Shown in pieces: positions 53,738 to 61,901 of a stretch of DNA of 64,000 bases. Positions within the stretch are counted from its first letter, which is position 1, and each line of letters begins with the position of its first letter. The stretch lies in the NCBI GenBank assembly GCA_965247035.1, contig CBDFGJ010000003.1:310001-374000 (forward strand). The letters run 5' to 3'. Position numbers and translations under genes: made by a program. The notes under the pieces were generated by a model, which had not been told where the DNA came from, did not search any database, and worked only from the letters and a program-made list of their open reading frames with translations. The DNA is from Azophilus sp965247035. Its GTDB lineage: Bacteria > Pseudomonadota > Gammaproteobacteria > Pseudomonadales > Azotimanducaceae.

Positions 53738-54060
53738 TGGAGCTCGGCTGCCGGCCCGAACCCGGCCACTGAACTGCCACCGGAGAGCGCTTCCGTAAAC
53801 CCTTTGAGCACTCCTGCTGCGTCATCTTTGCAATGCCGTCACTGCTATCGAGCACAGCATCCGCAACGTTGAGGATAGGAGCGGCGAGATGGCGTGCCCC
53901 CTCGGAATATCCGGCTTTGCCCGGAAAACTCCACAAGGCGTCTATTTGCAGTAGAATCACGCTGCGCGGCCAGCGTGGTGAGTCAGTGCGTGCGCAACCG
54001 TCGGCTTGGCGAAGCGGAAGCTGACTGATTGTCAACTTGGCCCCACATTACAAGGAATTT
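53738..54060. other. Intergenic region before dapA, no gene seen
   Basis: About 320 bases with no recognisable gene, RNA or repeat. A TAGAAT at about 53952 could be a -10 element for dapA, but no matching -35 is visible. AAGGA before the dapA start is a good ribosome site. Confidence 0.5.
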
Positions 54061-54945
54061 ATGAGCAATGCCATGTTAAGCGGCAGCATCGTGGCCTTAG
54101 TGACGCCAATGAATCCCGCCGGCGAAATCGACTGGAGCGCCTTGGAGCGGCTGGTCGCTTGGCAGCTCGAAAGCGGCTCCAATGGCTTTGTGCCGGTGGG
54201 CACCACCGGCGAGTCGGCCACGCTCACCAGCGAGGAGCATATGGGGGTCATCGGTCGCGTCATCAACATCGTCTCCGGCCAAGTGCCGGTGATTGCCGGC
54301 ACCGGCAGCAACGCCACGGCCGAAGCCGTGCATCAATCCCAAAAAGCCGAGCGTTTGGGGGCGGACGCCTGCCTGATCGTCACCCCCTATTACAACAAAC
54401 CCTCCCAAGAGGGCCTGTACCAACATTACAAGGTCATCGCCGCCTCGTGCGGCCTGCCCATTGTGCTGTACAACGTGCCATCTAGAACCGCTTGTGATCT
54501 TCAGCCGGAAACCGCCGGCCGCTTGGCCTCCATCGCCAACATCATCGGCATCAAGGAAGCCTGTGGAGATGTAAGCCGCATTGCCGATTTGCGCCGGCTG
54601 TGCCCGGACGACTTCATTCTGCTCTCGGGCGAGGACGCCCAAACCCTAGAGATGCTGCGCTTGGGGGCGGAGGGCACCATATCGGTCACGGCCAACGTGT
54701 TGCCGCGGCAAATGTCGGAGTTCTGCCGCGCTTTCCTCAATGGCGACTTGCACCGAGCCGAAGAGCTTGATGCGGCCTTGCAGCCGGCGCATCAAATGCT
54801 CTTTGTGGAGACCAGCCCGGCCCCGGTTAAATGGGCGCTGCACGCTTTGGACAGGATCGACTCCGGCATTCGCCTGCCCTTGGTGCCTCTCTCAGAACAT
54901 CGACGGCACGAAGTGATGGCCGCCATCGCCCAAGCTCAGGATTGA
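54061..54945 (+). CDS. dapA: 4-hydroxy-tetrahydrodipicolinate synthase
   Basis: DapA condenses pyruvate with aspartate semialdehyde in lysine and diaminopimelate synthesis. The 294-residue product starts at the ATG at 54061 with AAGGA six bases before. GFVPVGTTGESATLTSEEH is the substrate signature; Tyr137 lies in IVLYNVPSRTACDL and the Schiff-base Lys165 in IIGIKEACGDV. Length and active site are complete. bamC follows three bases later, the normal order. Confidence 0.96.
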   Translation: MSNAMLSGSIVALVTPMNPAGEIDWSALERLVAWQLESGSNGFVPVGTTGESATLTSEEHMGVIGRVINIVSGQVPVIAGTGSNATAEAVHQSQKAERLGADACLIVTPYYNKPSQEGLYQHYKVIAASCGLPIVLYNVPSRTACDLQPETAGRLASIANIIGIKEACGDVSRIADLRRLCPDDFILLSGEDAQTLEMLRLGAEGTISVTANVLPRQMSEFCRAFLNGDLHRAEELDAALQPAHQMLFVETSPAPVKWALHALDRIDSGIRLPLVPLSEHRRHEVMAAIAQAQD

Positions 54946-54948
54946 TTT

Positions 54949-56076
54949 GTGGGCAAGACGATCATCACCCTGATCCTCGTCTTAGGTGGCAGCGCCACCG
55001 GCTGCGGCTGGTTTTCGGACGACAAGGGCTTTTTCGTTAACCGCTCCGATGACTACATCGACGCCCGGCAAGACCCGGAATTGGTCGTCCCGGAAGATTT
55101 AGACCAAACGCTTGAAGATCCGTTCCCCATTCCGTCCATTCCGCCGCAGCAGAGTTCCCGCTTCTTTCCTGGTCGCCCGCCCCTGCCCAACGCCATTTAT
55201 GCAAACGACAACCGAGATGAGATCCGCATTCAAAAACTCGGCAAGCGCGTCTGGCTGGTGGTGCCGGAGCCACCCACCACAGTCTGGCCCAAAATCAAGC
55301 AATTCCTGGCTGAAAATGGTGTGGGCATCGCTTCGGAGCAAGCCAGCGAGGGGCGCATCACCACCGAATGGCTGGAGATTGAGGACACGCCCTATCGGGA
55401 CATGGTGCGGACGCTGCTGCAGGAGGCGGCACCCTCCCTCAACGCCATCGACAGGCGCGACCGGCTGCTGGTGAAGGTGGAGCAGGGCTTGCGCGAATTG
55501 ACCTCGGAGGTTCATGTTCGCCATCAGCACAGCGACGATGACGCAGCCGCCATCGCTAAAAATCCGATCAGCCTTGGGCCCGTGCAGTCCAGCCTAGAGG
55601 AACTGGAACCGCTCCTGCTCAACGAGATCGGCGCCTACATCTCTGCGCGAGTGGCGGAGCAGACCGTCTCCATGGTGGCCCAGGACATAGCCGGCAAGGC
55701 GAAATCAGAGTTGGCCAGAAGCGCATCCAACCAACCCTTGCTGCGGCTGTTGGTGGACGAGGAAAGGGCTTGGGCGACCCTAGCCCAAGCTTTGGCCAAC
55801 GCCGGCATGGAAATCGTAACCTTTGATCGTGCAGGCGCCCTCTACCATGTCCGCATCCCGGAAAGCGCCTTTGTCGGCGGCGGCAAAAAGAACCGCGGCT
55901 TCTTCCGCCGCATGTTCTTCTTTGGCGGCAACAACAAAGCGGAGGAGGTGTTGATCCTCGTTCAGCGGGAGCAGGAGCAGATCTATAATCTGACGGTGCA
56001 GGGCTTGGATGGGCAGGCCGTGCCCTTTGAACTCGCGCAGCAGGTTTTGGTGCTCCTGCGCGAATACGCTACTTGA
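54949..56076 (+). CDS. bamC: Outer membrane assembly lipoprotein BamC
   Basis: BamC is a lipoprotein of the BAM complex that folds outer-membrane proteins. The 375-residue product starts at GTG and has a lipoprotein signal (IITLILVLGGSATGCGWF) whose lipobox, SATGC, is somewhat atypical. The unstructured N-terminal lasso includes SDDYIDARQDPELVVPEDLD. Two helix-grip domains follow, with RVWLVVPEPPTTVWPKIKQF and LLRLLVDEERAWATLAQALA. A basic insertion, GGGKKNRGFFRRMFFFGGNN, sits between strands of the last domain. Position after dapA supports it. Confidence 0.9.
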   Translation: MGKTIITLILVLGGSATGCGWFSDDKGFFVNRSDDYIDARQDPELVVPEDLDQTLEDPFPIPSIPPQQSSRFFPGRPPLPNAIYANDNRDEIRIQKLGKRVWLVVPEPPTTVWPKIKQFLAENGVGIASEQASEGRITTEWLEIEDTPYRDMVRTLLQEAAPSLNAIDRRDRLLVKVEQGLRELTSEVHVRHQHSDDDAAAIAKNPISLGPVQSSLEELEPLLLNEIGAYISARVAEQTVSMVAQDIAGKAKSELARSASNQPLLRLLVDEERAWATLAQALANAGMEIVTFDRAGALYHVRIPESAFVGGGKKNRGFFRRMFFFGGNNKAEEVLILVQREQEQIYNLTVQGLDGQAVPFELAQQVLVLLREYAT

Positions 56077-56087
56077 TCGGGTGAGTC

Positions 56088-56933
56088 GTGCAGCAGATAT
56101 TCGAAGTGACCCCGCGCTCCTTTCAAACGGATGTGGTGGACCGATCGGCCAACATGCCGGTCTTGCTCCTGTTCTGGGCCGAGCAAATGCCCGCCGCGGC
56201 CGACGCCAAGCGTCAGCTCGAAGGCTTGGTAGGTGGTTACGGCGATAAGTTGGCGCTGGGCCTAGTAGACACAACCCAGGATCCCACTTTGGCCCAACAC
56301 TTGCAGGTACAGGCCCTGCCGAGCCTAAGAGTCATCAGTCAAGGCCAGATCGTGCATCAGTCCGACGGGCCGCAACCGGAATCGGCGTTGCGCGCGCTGC
56401 TCGATCAACTGACCCAGTCTCCGGCCGAAGCCATCAAGGCGCAGCTTAGCCAACACTTGGAGCAGGACGACCTGCGCGGCGCTGAGCGCCTGTTGCGGCA
56501 GGGCCTGCGCGAAGAACCGACCAACCCTAGCTTGCGTGTTGAGCTCGCGGACGTGCTCGCCCGGCGGGGCGAAATCAAGGACGCCCGCAAAATGTTGGGA
56601 ACCGTCCCCGAAGATGCTGCCGAGCGGGACCGCCCGCAAACCCGCCTGGAGTTGGCGCATGAAGCAGCCGACCTGCCGTCTCCGGCCAGCCTCAAGGCCA
56701 AATTGAAGCAAGACCCCGATGATCTGGAGGCGCATTGCCAGCTAGCCGTGGTGGAGGCAGCCAACGGCGATGTCGAGGCCGCTCTGGAAAGGGCGTTGCA
56801 CGTTCTGCAAAAGGACCGCTCCTTCGGTGACGACCTCGGCCGCCGGACCATGCTGCGCATCTTCATCGTGCTCGGCAAGGGCAATGAACTAGCCAACAGC
56901 TATCGCCGCAAAATGTTCAACTTCATGCACTGA
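56088..56933 (+). CDS. cnoX: CnoX/YbbN-like thioredoxin-TPR protein
   Basis: A 281-residue protein with a thioredoxin-like domain (1-110) and a C-terminal helical TPR region. In E. coli CnoX is a chaperedoxin working with DnaK and GroEL. Here PVLLLFWAEQMPAAADAKRQ replaces the active site: no cysteine is present, so no redox function is expected. VQALPSLRVISQGQIVHQSD gives the cis-proline. The TPR part includes EEPTNPSLRVELADVLARRG and VLGKGNELANSYRRKMFNFM, typical of the family end. It starts with GTG, 11 bases after bamC. Confidence 0.85.
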   Translation: MQQIFEVTPRSFQTDVVDRSANMPVLLLFWAEQMPAAADAKRQLEGLVGGYGDKLALGLVDTTQDPTLAQHLQVQALPSLRVISQGQIVHQSDGPQPESALRALLDQLTQSPAEAIKAQLSQHLEQDDLRGAERLLRQGLREEPTNPSLRVELADVLARRGEIKDARKMLGTVPEDAAERDRPQTRLELAHEAADLPSPASLKAKLKQDPDDLEAHCQLAVVEAANGDVEAALERALHVLQKDRSFGDDLGRRTMLRIFIVLGKGNELANSYRRKMFNFMH

Positions 56934-56956
56934 GGACAGTTTGATTGATTCCAATA

Positions 56957-57065
56957 TAGGGCGCCTCGATTTTTTGCTTGTTGTCAGCGCCACACATCGA
57001 CGCGACTGGTTTGAAGCTGGCGTTGAGCCGCTGTCCGGTGGGCTCGTGGGCGGATTCGGCGTGAA
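56957..57065 (+). repeat. Dispersed intergenic repeat, family B, partial copy
   Basis: TAGGGCGCCTCGATTTTTTG, TTGTCAGCGCCACACATCG and GTTGAGCCGCTGTCCGGTGG match the first half of the copies at 21206 and 52468. It ends near 57065. The rest of the 522-base gap to 57455 shows a 9-bp hairpin at 57151-57181 and a 63-codon open frame without family likeness. Confidence 0.7.
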
Positions 57066-57150
57066 GGCAATCGTAGGAACGCAGGTGCCATCCCCCAGCC
57101 TCCGTCAGCTGGTCAGGGCCAGTCGGGAAGCCGTCTGCACGATTATTTGA

Positions 57151-57181
57151 AGTCGCCCTGTCGAAGCTCGAAAGGGCGACT
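57151..57181. other. Perfect 9-bp hairpin in intergenic gap
   Basis: AGTCGCCCT at 57151-57159 pairs exactly with AGGGCGACT at 57173-57181 around a 13-base loop. No T-run follows on either side, so it is not a standard terminator. It lies between the family B copy and the glutamine synthetase-like gene. Confidence 0.4.
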
Positions 57182-57455
57182 CGATGCATTTCCATGCTGA
57201 CGAGTTTGGTCAATCTGGCTGGGCTTATTCGATTCACCTGGCATCTTGCTCAAGTACGGATGCGGAAGGGCTTTCGGTCTGCTTGGGGCTTAAAGCGGAA
57301 CAGCGGGTTGAGCTTGGTGGAATCGTAGTGCAAGTCGAAGGCAGGATATTGAGGCGGACCCTGTTTTCGCTTTGAGGGCAGAGAAGCTAGCGAGCTTGGC
57401 ACCTGCAATAAGCATCAACCGAAGCTGAAGGAAGCAGCCCATTCAAGAGCAATCA

Positions 57456-58811
57456 TTGAGCGAAAAGCTGGCCCACTACCGCAATCTTGATGTGGCCCAC
57501 ATTAAGCTCGGCTTGACCGACATTGATGGCGTCATTAGAGGCAAATATGTTGGCCTAGACAAGTTCCAAGCCCTTATGGAGAAAGGCGGCGGCTTCTGCG
57601 ACTGCGTGTTCGGCTGGGACCTTGATGACCAGCTCTACCGCCATGGAACCTACACTGGCTGGCACACTGGCTTCCCTGATACCCACTACCGGCTGCTTGC
57701 CGCCACGGAGCGCTGGCTGGCGGACGAGGGCTGCCCCTACTTCATCGGCGAGTTTGTCAATGAGGATGGCGGGCCGCACCCGCTTTGCCCACGCACCCTG
57801 CTGAACGAGGTGCTGGAACAACTCAGTCAGTACCGCTTACGGTTGCTGTCTGGTTTCGAGTACGAATTTTTCGTTTTTGAAGAGACGCCCCACAGCATTC
57901 GCGAGAAAGGCTATCGAAACCTAAAGCCGTTAACACCGGGGAACTTCGGCTACTCCATCTTGCGGGCTTCGGCGCAATCGGAGCTTTTTGCCGGATTGAT
58001 GGACCACTGCAGCGCACATGACCTGGACTTGGAGGGACTGCACTGCGAAACCGGCCCCGGCGTCTGGGAAGCAGCCTTGCAGGCCCGCCCAGGGGTGGAA
58101 GCGGCGGACCGCGCCAACCTGTTCAAGACTTTCGCCAAGGCGTTTCTGCACAAGCGCGGCCTCATGGCCACGTTCATGGCCAAGTGGTCCATGGACTATC
58201 CGGGGCAGAGCGGCCACTTTCATTTTAGCCTTGTGGATGCGGACGGCACCAACCGCTTCCACGACCGCAGTGGGGCTGACGGCATGTCCCAGTTGCAGCT
58301 TCAAGCGGTGGCCGGCCTGCAGAACTACCTTGGCGACTACTTGGCGTTGCTCGCACCCACCATCAACAGCTACACGCGGTTGGTTAAAGGCGCTTGGGCG
58401 CCCACCGCCGCCACTTGGGGGGTAGAGAACCGTACCGCAGCCATTCGCGTCATCGGCGGCGGTTCGTCGAGCCAGCGCCTCGAATGCCGCGTTTGCGGCG
58501 CGGACGCCAATCCCTACTTGGCGGCCGCCGCCGTCGTCGCGGCGGCGCTGCAAGGCATTGAGGATGGCATTGCACCTAGTGGCCCCGTCACTGGCAATGC
58601 CTACGACGCGGAGGACAGGCTGCCGGAAACGCGTCGCTTTCCCAGCCATTTGCGGGCGGCGGCGGATCGTCTGCAGGACAGCGCTTCCGCCCGACGGCTG
58701 CTTGGCGACGCCTTCGTTGACCACTACGTCATGACCCGGCGCTGGGAGTGCCTCGAATATGAGCGCCAGGTCAACGACTGGCAACTAGAGCGCTACTTTG
58801 AAATCATCTAG
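57456..58811 (+). CDS. puuA: Glutamine synthetase-like gamma-glutamyl ligase (PuuA type)
   Basis: A 451-residue member of the glutamine synthetase superfamily. It joins glutamate to an amine using ATP. Motifs are LSGFEYEFFVFEETPHS (Glu metal ligands), YPGQSGHFHFSLVDADG (His) and WGVENRTAAIRVIGGGSSSQ, then RLECRVCGADANPYLAAAAV. The adenylylation tyrosine segment of GlnA is absent. Such proteins often act on putrescine or related amines; the next gene encodes a matching amidotransferase. The start is TTG at 57456 and the ribosome site is weak. The symbol marks likeness, not proven substrate. Confidence 0.82.
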   Translation: MSEKLAHYRNLDVAHIKLGLTDIDGVIRGKYVGLDKFQALMEKGGGFCDCVFGWDLDDQLYRHGTYTGWHTGFPDTHYRLLAATERWLADEGCPYFIGEFVNEDGGPHPLCPRTLLNEVLEQLSQYRLRLLSGFEYEFFVFEETPHSIREKGYRNLKPLTPGNFGYSILRASAQSELFAGLMDHCSAHDLDLEGLHCETGPGVWEAALQARPGVEAADRANLFKTFAKAFLHKRGLMATFMAKWSMDYPGQSGHFHFSLVDADGTNRFHDRSGADGMSQLQLQAVAGLQNYLGDYLALLAPTINSYTRLVKGAWAPTAATWGVENRTAAIRVIGGGSSSQRLECRVCGADANPYLAAAAVVAAALQGIEDGIAPSGPVTGNAYDAEDRLPETRRFPSHLRAAADRLQDSASARRLLGDAFVDHYVMTRRWECLEYERQVNDWQLERYFEII

Positions 58812-58869
58812 GGGGGGGCTTAAGGCGGGGCAGCAACACCCATGCGCCGCGATTGTTCGGTTTAGGTTC

Positions 58870-59580
58870 ATGCCCATACGCATAGGAATACTGCAAACGG
58901 ACTCCGTGCGGCCGGAGTTGATGGACAAGTACGGCGACTATCCGCAGATGTTCATGGACTTGTTCGCCAAGGCCGATGAAGGCGCGGCCTTGGTGTTTGA
59001 CGTGATCGACGTTCGGCGCGGCCCCTTCCCCGATCCTCTCCAATGTGACGCCCACATCATCACCGGCTCCCGCCACAGCGTTTATGACCGCCTGCCTTGG
59101 ATCGGCGAAACCGTTGGCTTTGTGCGGCGCGTGCTCGCCGCCGGAGGCCGCATCATTGGCATCTGCTTCGGCCATCAGCTCATGGCGCATTACTTTGGCG
59201 GTCAGGTGGGACTCGCCTCCGGTTGGGCGGTGGGCGTTCACCGCAGCCGCATCTTGGCTCAGGCGCCTTGGCAGCAACCAGCCGCCGACGCCATCAACCT
59301 GCTATCGAGCCATCAGGACCAAGTGACCAAACTGCCCAAGGAGGCCCAGCTTATCGCCACCAACGAGTTTTGCCCCATCGCCGGATTCTCCTTGGGCGAG
59401 CAGGTGATCACCTTCCAAGGGCACCCGGAATTCACCAAGAATTATGCTCGTGACTTGATGAACATGCGCCGGGAACTCCTCGGCGAAACCATCTGGCGAA
59501 CCGGCCTGGACTCCCTCGCCGTCGACACCGATGAGTGTCTCGTGGGACGTTGGATGCTAAGGTTTTGCGAGGCGTCGTAA
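58870..59580 (+). CDS. Class I glutamine amidotransferase-like hydrolase
   Basis: A 236-residue class I GATase starting at the ATG at 58870. ILQTDSVRPELMDKYGDYPQ opens it. The nucleophile is Cys99 in IIGICFGHQLMAHYFGG, with AHIITGSRHSVYD before it and FQGHPEF near the end carrying His and Glu. Stand-alone enzymes of this kind hydrolyse gamma-glutamyl compounds. Its position next to the PuuA-like ligase suggests a polyamine or amine route, though pathway oxidases are not in the window. Confidence 0.85.
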   Translation: MPIRIGILQTDSVRPELMDKYGDYPQMFMDLFAKADEGAALVFDVIDVRRGPFPDPLQCDAHIITGSRHSVYDRLPWIGETVGFVRRVLAAGGRIIGICFGHQLMAHYFGGQVGLASGWAVGVHRSRILAQAPWQQPAADAINLLSSHQDQVTKLPKEAQLIATNEFCPIAGFSLGEQVITFQGHPEFTKNYARDLMNMRRELLGETIWRTGLDSLAVDTDECLVGRWMLRFCEAS

Positions 59581-59646
59581 CGCGATGCGCCACACCGGAA
59601 CCAAGCCTTGATGAATGCAAATTAGCAATGCGGTAGGAAAGCCGCC

Positions 59647-60087
59647 ATGCGAAACAACAAGCCACCGCCACTATTTGAGCGCTATCGTCGTCGCGCGACC
59701 GAACTCACGTCGTCGCCGGAACGCCTGCGGCAACTTGTGTCCGACGCCACCGCCAAGGCAACCCGGGTCGGCAATCTTTCAGCCCGCTTCAACGAGCTGG
59801 CCACACTCATCGACCTGCTGCGCGCCCAGGCCAAGGGCGAGTACCGGCAAGTCTCGAACAGCACCCTCATCAGCATCGCCGCCGCCGTGCTTTACTTCAT
59901 CTTGCCGCTGGATCTTCTGCCGGATTTCATAGTTGGGCTCGGGTTGATCGACGATTTCGCCATCATCTCCTACGTATTCGGCCTTGCCCGGGGCGAGATC
60001 GCCGCCTTTGAGCGGTGGCGCTCGGCGCAAGACGAAGACGCTTTGCCTGACCCTACGCAAAGCCGCAATGATTCTGAAGCCAGCTAA
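59647..60087 (+). CDS. DUF1232 small membrane protein (YkvA-like)
   Basis: A 146-residue protein. Its DUF1232 core reads ISIAAAVLYFILPLDLLPDF and then IVGLGLIDDFAIISYVFG, two hydrophobic stretches with the hallmark PxDLxPDxxxxxGxxDD. The N-terminal part is basic and helical; the C-terminus is acidic. Function of the family is unknown. It lies 15 bases upstream of tag on the same strand. Confidence 0.85.
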   Translation: MRNNKPPPLFERYRRRATELTSSPERLRQLVSDATAKATRVGNLSARFNELATLIDLLRAQAKGEYRQVSNSTLISIAAAVLYFILPLDLLPDFIVGLGLIDDFAIISYVFGLARGEIAAFERWRSAQDEDALPDPTQSRNDSEAS

Positions 60088-60101
60088 CGTTATTTGACGC
60101 C

Positions 60102-60683
60102 ATGTCTGAGTCCGAGCCAAAACGCTGCCCCTGGTGCGGTGATGATCCCCTCTACATCCAATACCACGATGCGGAGTGGGGGATGCCCGAACGAGATGAC
60201 CGGGCGTTATTTGAGCGCTTGATTCTTGAAGGGATGCAGGCCGGGCTGTCTTGGCTGACCGTGCTGAGGAAAAGATCCCACATGCGCGAGGCTTTTCTCG
60301 GATTCGACATCAAGGCGCTAGCTGCCGCGGATGATTCCTTGGTCGAGGCCTGGCTGCAAAACCCAAATCTGATTCGCCACCGTGGCAAGCTCAACGCCGT
60401 GCTGCTCAATGCTCGGGCCACCTTGGCCCTGCCGGTTTCTCTTTCCGACCATCTTTGGTCTTTCGTCAATGGCGCTGCGCGGCCAAATCGTTGGCGGCAA
60501 CTTAATGAAGTGCCCAGTGAAACGCCGGAATCCCAAGCTATGTCAAAGTCCCTCAAGCGCCAAGGCTTCCGCTTTGTGGGGCCAGTGATCTGCTACGCCC
60601 TCATGCAAAGCGCTGGGCTGGTCAACGATCACCTACTTGATTGCCCTGCTTACGGCCGATGCGCAGCACAGGGCAATGCCTGA
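60102..60683 (+). CDS. tag: DNA-3-methyladenine glycosylase I
   Basis: Tag removes 3-methyladenine from alkylated DNA. The 193-residue product has the N-terminal zinc and substrate segment RCPWCGDDPLYIQYHDAEWG, then ERLILEGMQAGLSWLTVLRK and KLNAVLLNARATL. RQGFRFVGPVICYALMQSAG, then LVNDH, ends the catalytic fold. The sequence is complete. About 190 bases follow with no gene before the acyltransferase. Confidence 0.95.
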   Translation: MSESEPKRCPWCGDDPLYIQYHDAEWGMPERDDRALFERLILEGMQAGLSWLTVLRKRSHMREAFLGFDIKALAAADDSLVEAWLQNPNLIRHRGKLNAVLLNARATLALPVSLSDHLWSFVNGAARPNRWRQLNEVPSETPESQAMSKSLKRQGFRFVGPVICYALMQSAGLVNDHLLDCPAYGRCAAQGNA

Positions 60684-60876
60684 CCGAAGACCGAAACTGC
60701 GCCAGTTCAAATACCAAACAACGAATTGACCTGACCGTAAAGGGCAAGGATTTAAAATCCGACACAGCATCCGAAAAGCGGGGACGGAGCGGAATAACGG
60801 CTACCCTAGGCCGGAGCCGCTAAGACCCATGTGCCTGCGACGCTGCGCAATGGAGGAGAACTGAAGGCTTGAACGC

Positions 60877-61803
60877 ATGACAGCCAGCCTAATTGCCGCT
60901 TGCTTGGCCACCGTTGTCCGCCTTTGCGCTTGGCTTCCACTGCCTTTGGCGCGGCGCTTAGCCGGTGGCCTCGGCACCCTGAGCTGGATGCTTGGCACGC
61001 GCTCCGCGAGCGTGACGCACATCAATCTGGCGCGTTGCTTCCCCCATCTTGACCCGGGCGAGCGCACTGTCTTGGCCCGCCGCAGCCTTAGCCAGGCTGC
61101 GCAATTGCTGGCCGAAAGCGGTCCTCTTAGCCTCTGGCCGGCGGAACGACTGCGGAGCTTGCTAATCAACGAACAGGGGCGCGACCTGATCGCCAAGTGC
61201 CTTGAACGCAAGCGCGGGCTGCTGATCCTAGTTCCCCACTTTGGCAACTGGGAGTTTTTTTGCTACTTGCTTGGCGACTTCAATCCCATGGCCCTTTATG
61301 ACCCGCCGCGCCTGGAATCTTTGGAGGAGCATTTGCTGAAAAGCCGCCAGCGCTTCGGGGTGCGCCTTGCGCCAGCCGATCGGAGGGGCCTTAGAACAGT
61401 CTACAAGACGCTTAGGGAAGGCGGCGTCGCCTGCCTGCTGCCGGACCAAACCCCTGCACCGCAAGCCGGCGTCTTCGCCCCATTCTTCGGCCAGCCGGCA
61501 TTGACCATGACATTGGCCCATCGTCTGGTTCAGAAAACAGGTGCCCCGGTACTGATGGCCAGCGCCGTGCGGGTGCCTAAGGGCTTTGCCGTGCGCTACG
61601 AACCCCTTGGCGACAATCTTGCCGCCCTAACCGCCGCAGGCTTCGCCAAAACGCTCAACCGCGCCGTGGAAGCTATCGTGCGCCGCGACCCGGCCCAATA
61701 CCAATGGGCTTACAAGCGCTTCAAAAAACAACCTGAAGGCGTTCCCAACCCCTACCCCAAGCGCCGCAAGGTGCGTCGTGCCGATACCCCGAACAAAGCA
61801 TGA
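60877..61803 (+). CDS. LpxL/HtrB-like lauroyl-type acyltransferase
   Basis: An inner-membrane acyltransferase of the LpxL/LpxM group, which adds secondary acyl chains to lipid A. The 308-residue product has an N-terminal hydrophobic helix (LIAACLATVVRLCAWLPLPL) and the catalytic HFGNWE (His121 to Glu126) in LLILVPHFGNWEFF. LPDQTPAPQAGVFAPFFGQP, then ALTMTLAHRLVQKTGAPVL, is conserved. The tail is strongly basic. Which acyl position it modifies cannot be told. It converges on trkH. Confidence 0.88.
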   Translation: MTASLIAACLATVVRLCAWLPLPLARRLAGGLGTLSWMLGTRSASVTHINLARCFPHLDPGERTVLARRSLSQAAQLLAESGPLSLWPAERLRSLLINEQGRDLIAKCLERKRGLLILVPHFGNWEFFCYLLGDFNPMALYDPPRLESLEEHLLKSRQRFGVRLAPADRRGLRTVYKTLREGGVACLLPDQTPAPQAGVFAPFFGQPALTMTLAHRLVQKTGAPVLMASAVRVPKGFAVRYEPLGDNLAALTAAGFAKTLNRAVEAIVRRDPAQYQWAYKRFKKQPEGVPNPYPKRRKVRRADTPNKA

Positions 61804-61901
61804 ACTGCATCTGAGCGCCCAACCCGCTCCATAGCCGGCCTTGACCTTTGCCGCCGCCCTTGGCAACCAAGCGTTGTCAGGCACGCAACTCCACCAGCGG
61901 A

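Noticed and set aside
53682..54035. 117-codon minus-strand frame between mlaC and dapA
   Set aside because: It overlaps the end of mlaC, has biased composition and no family likeness.
57184..57375. 63-codon frame before the PuuA-like gene
   Set aside because: No convincing ribosome site or known family; too short to call from sequence alone.
60684..60876. Possible tRNA or small RNA between tag and the acyltransferase
   Set aside because: An AGTTCAAAT-like T-loop string is present, but no acceptor stem or cloverleaf can be drawn.
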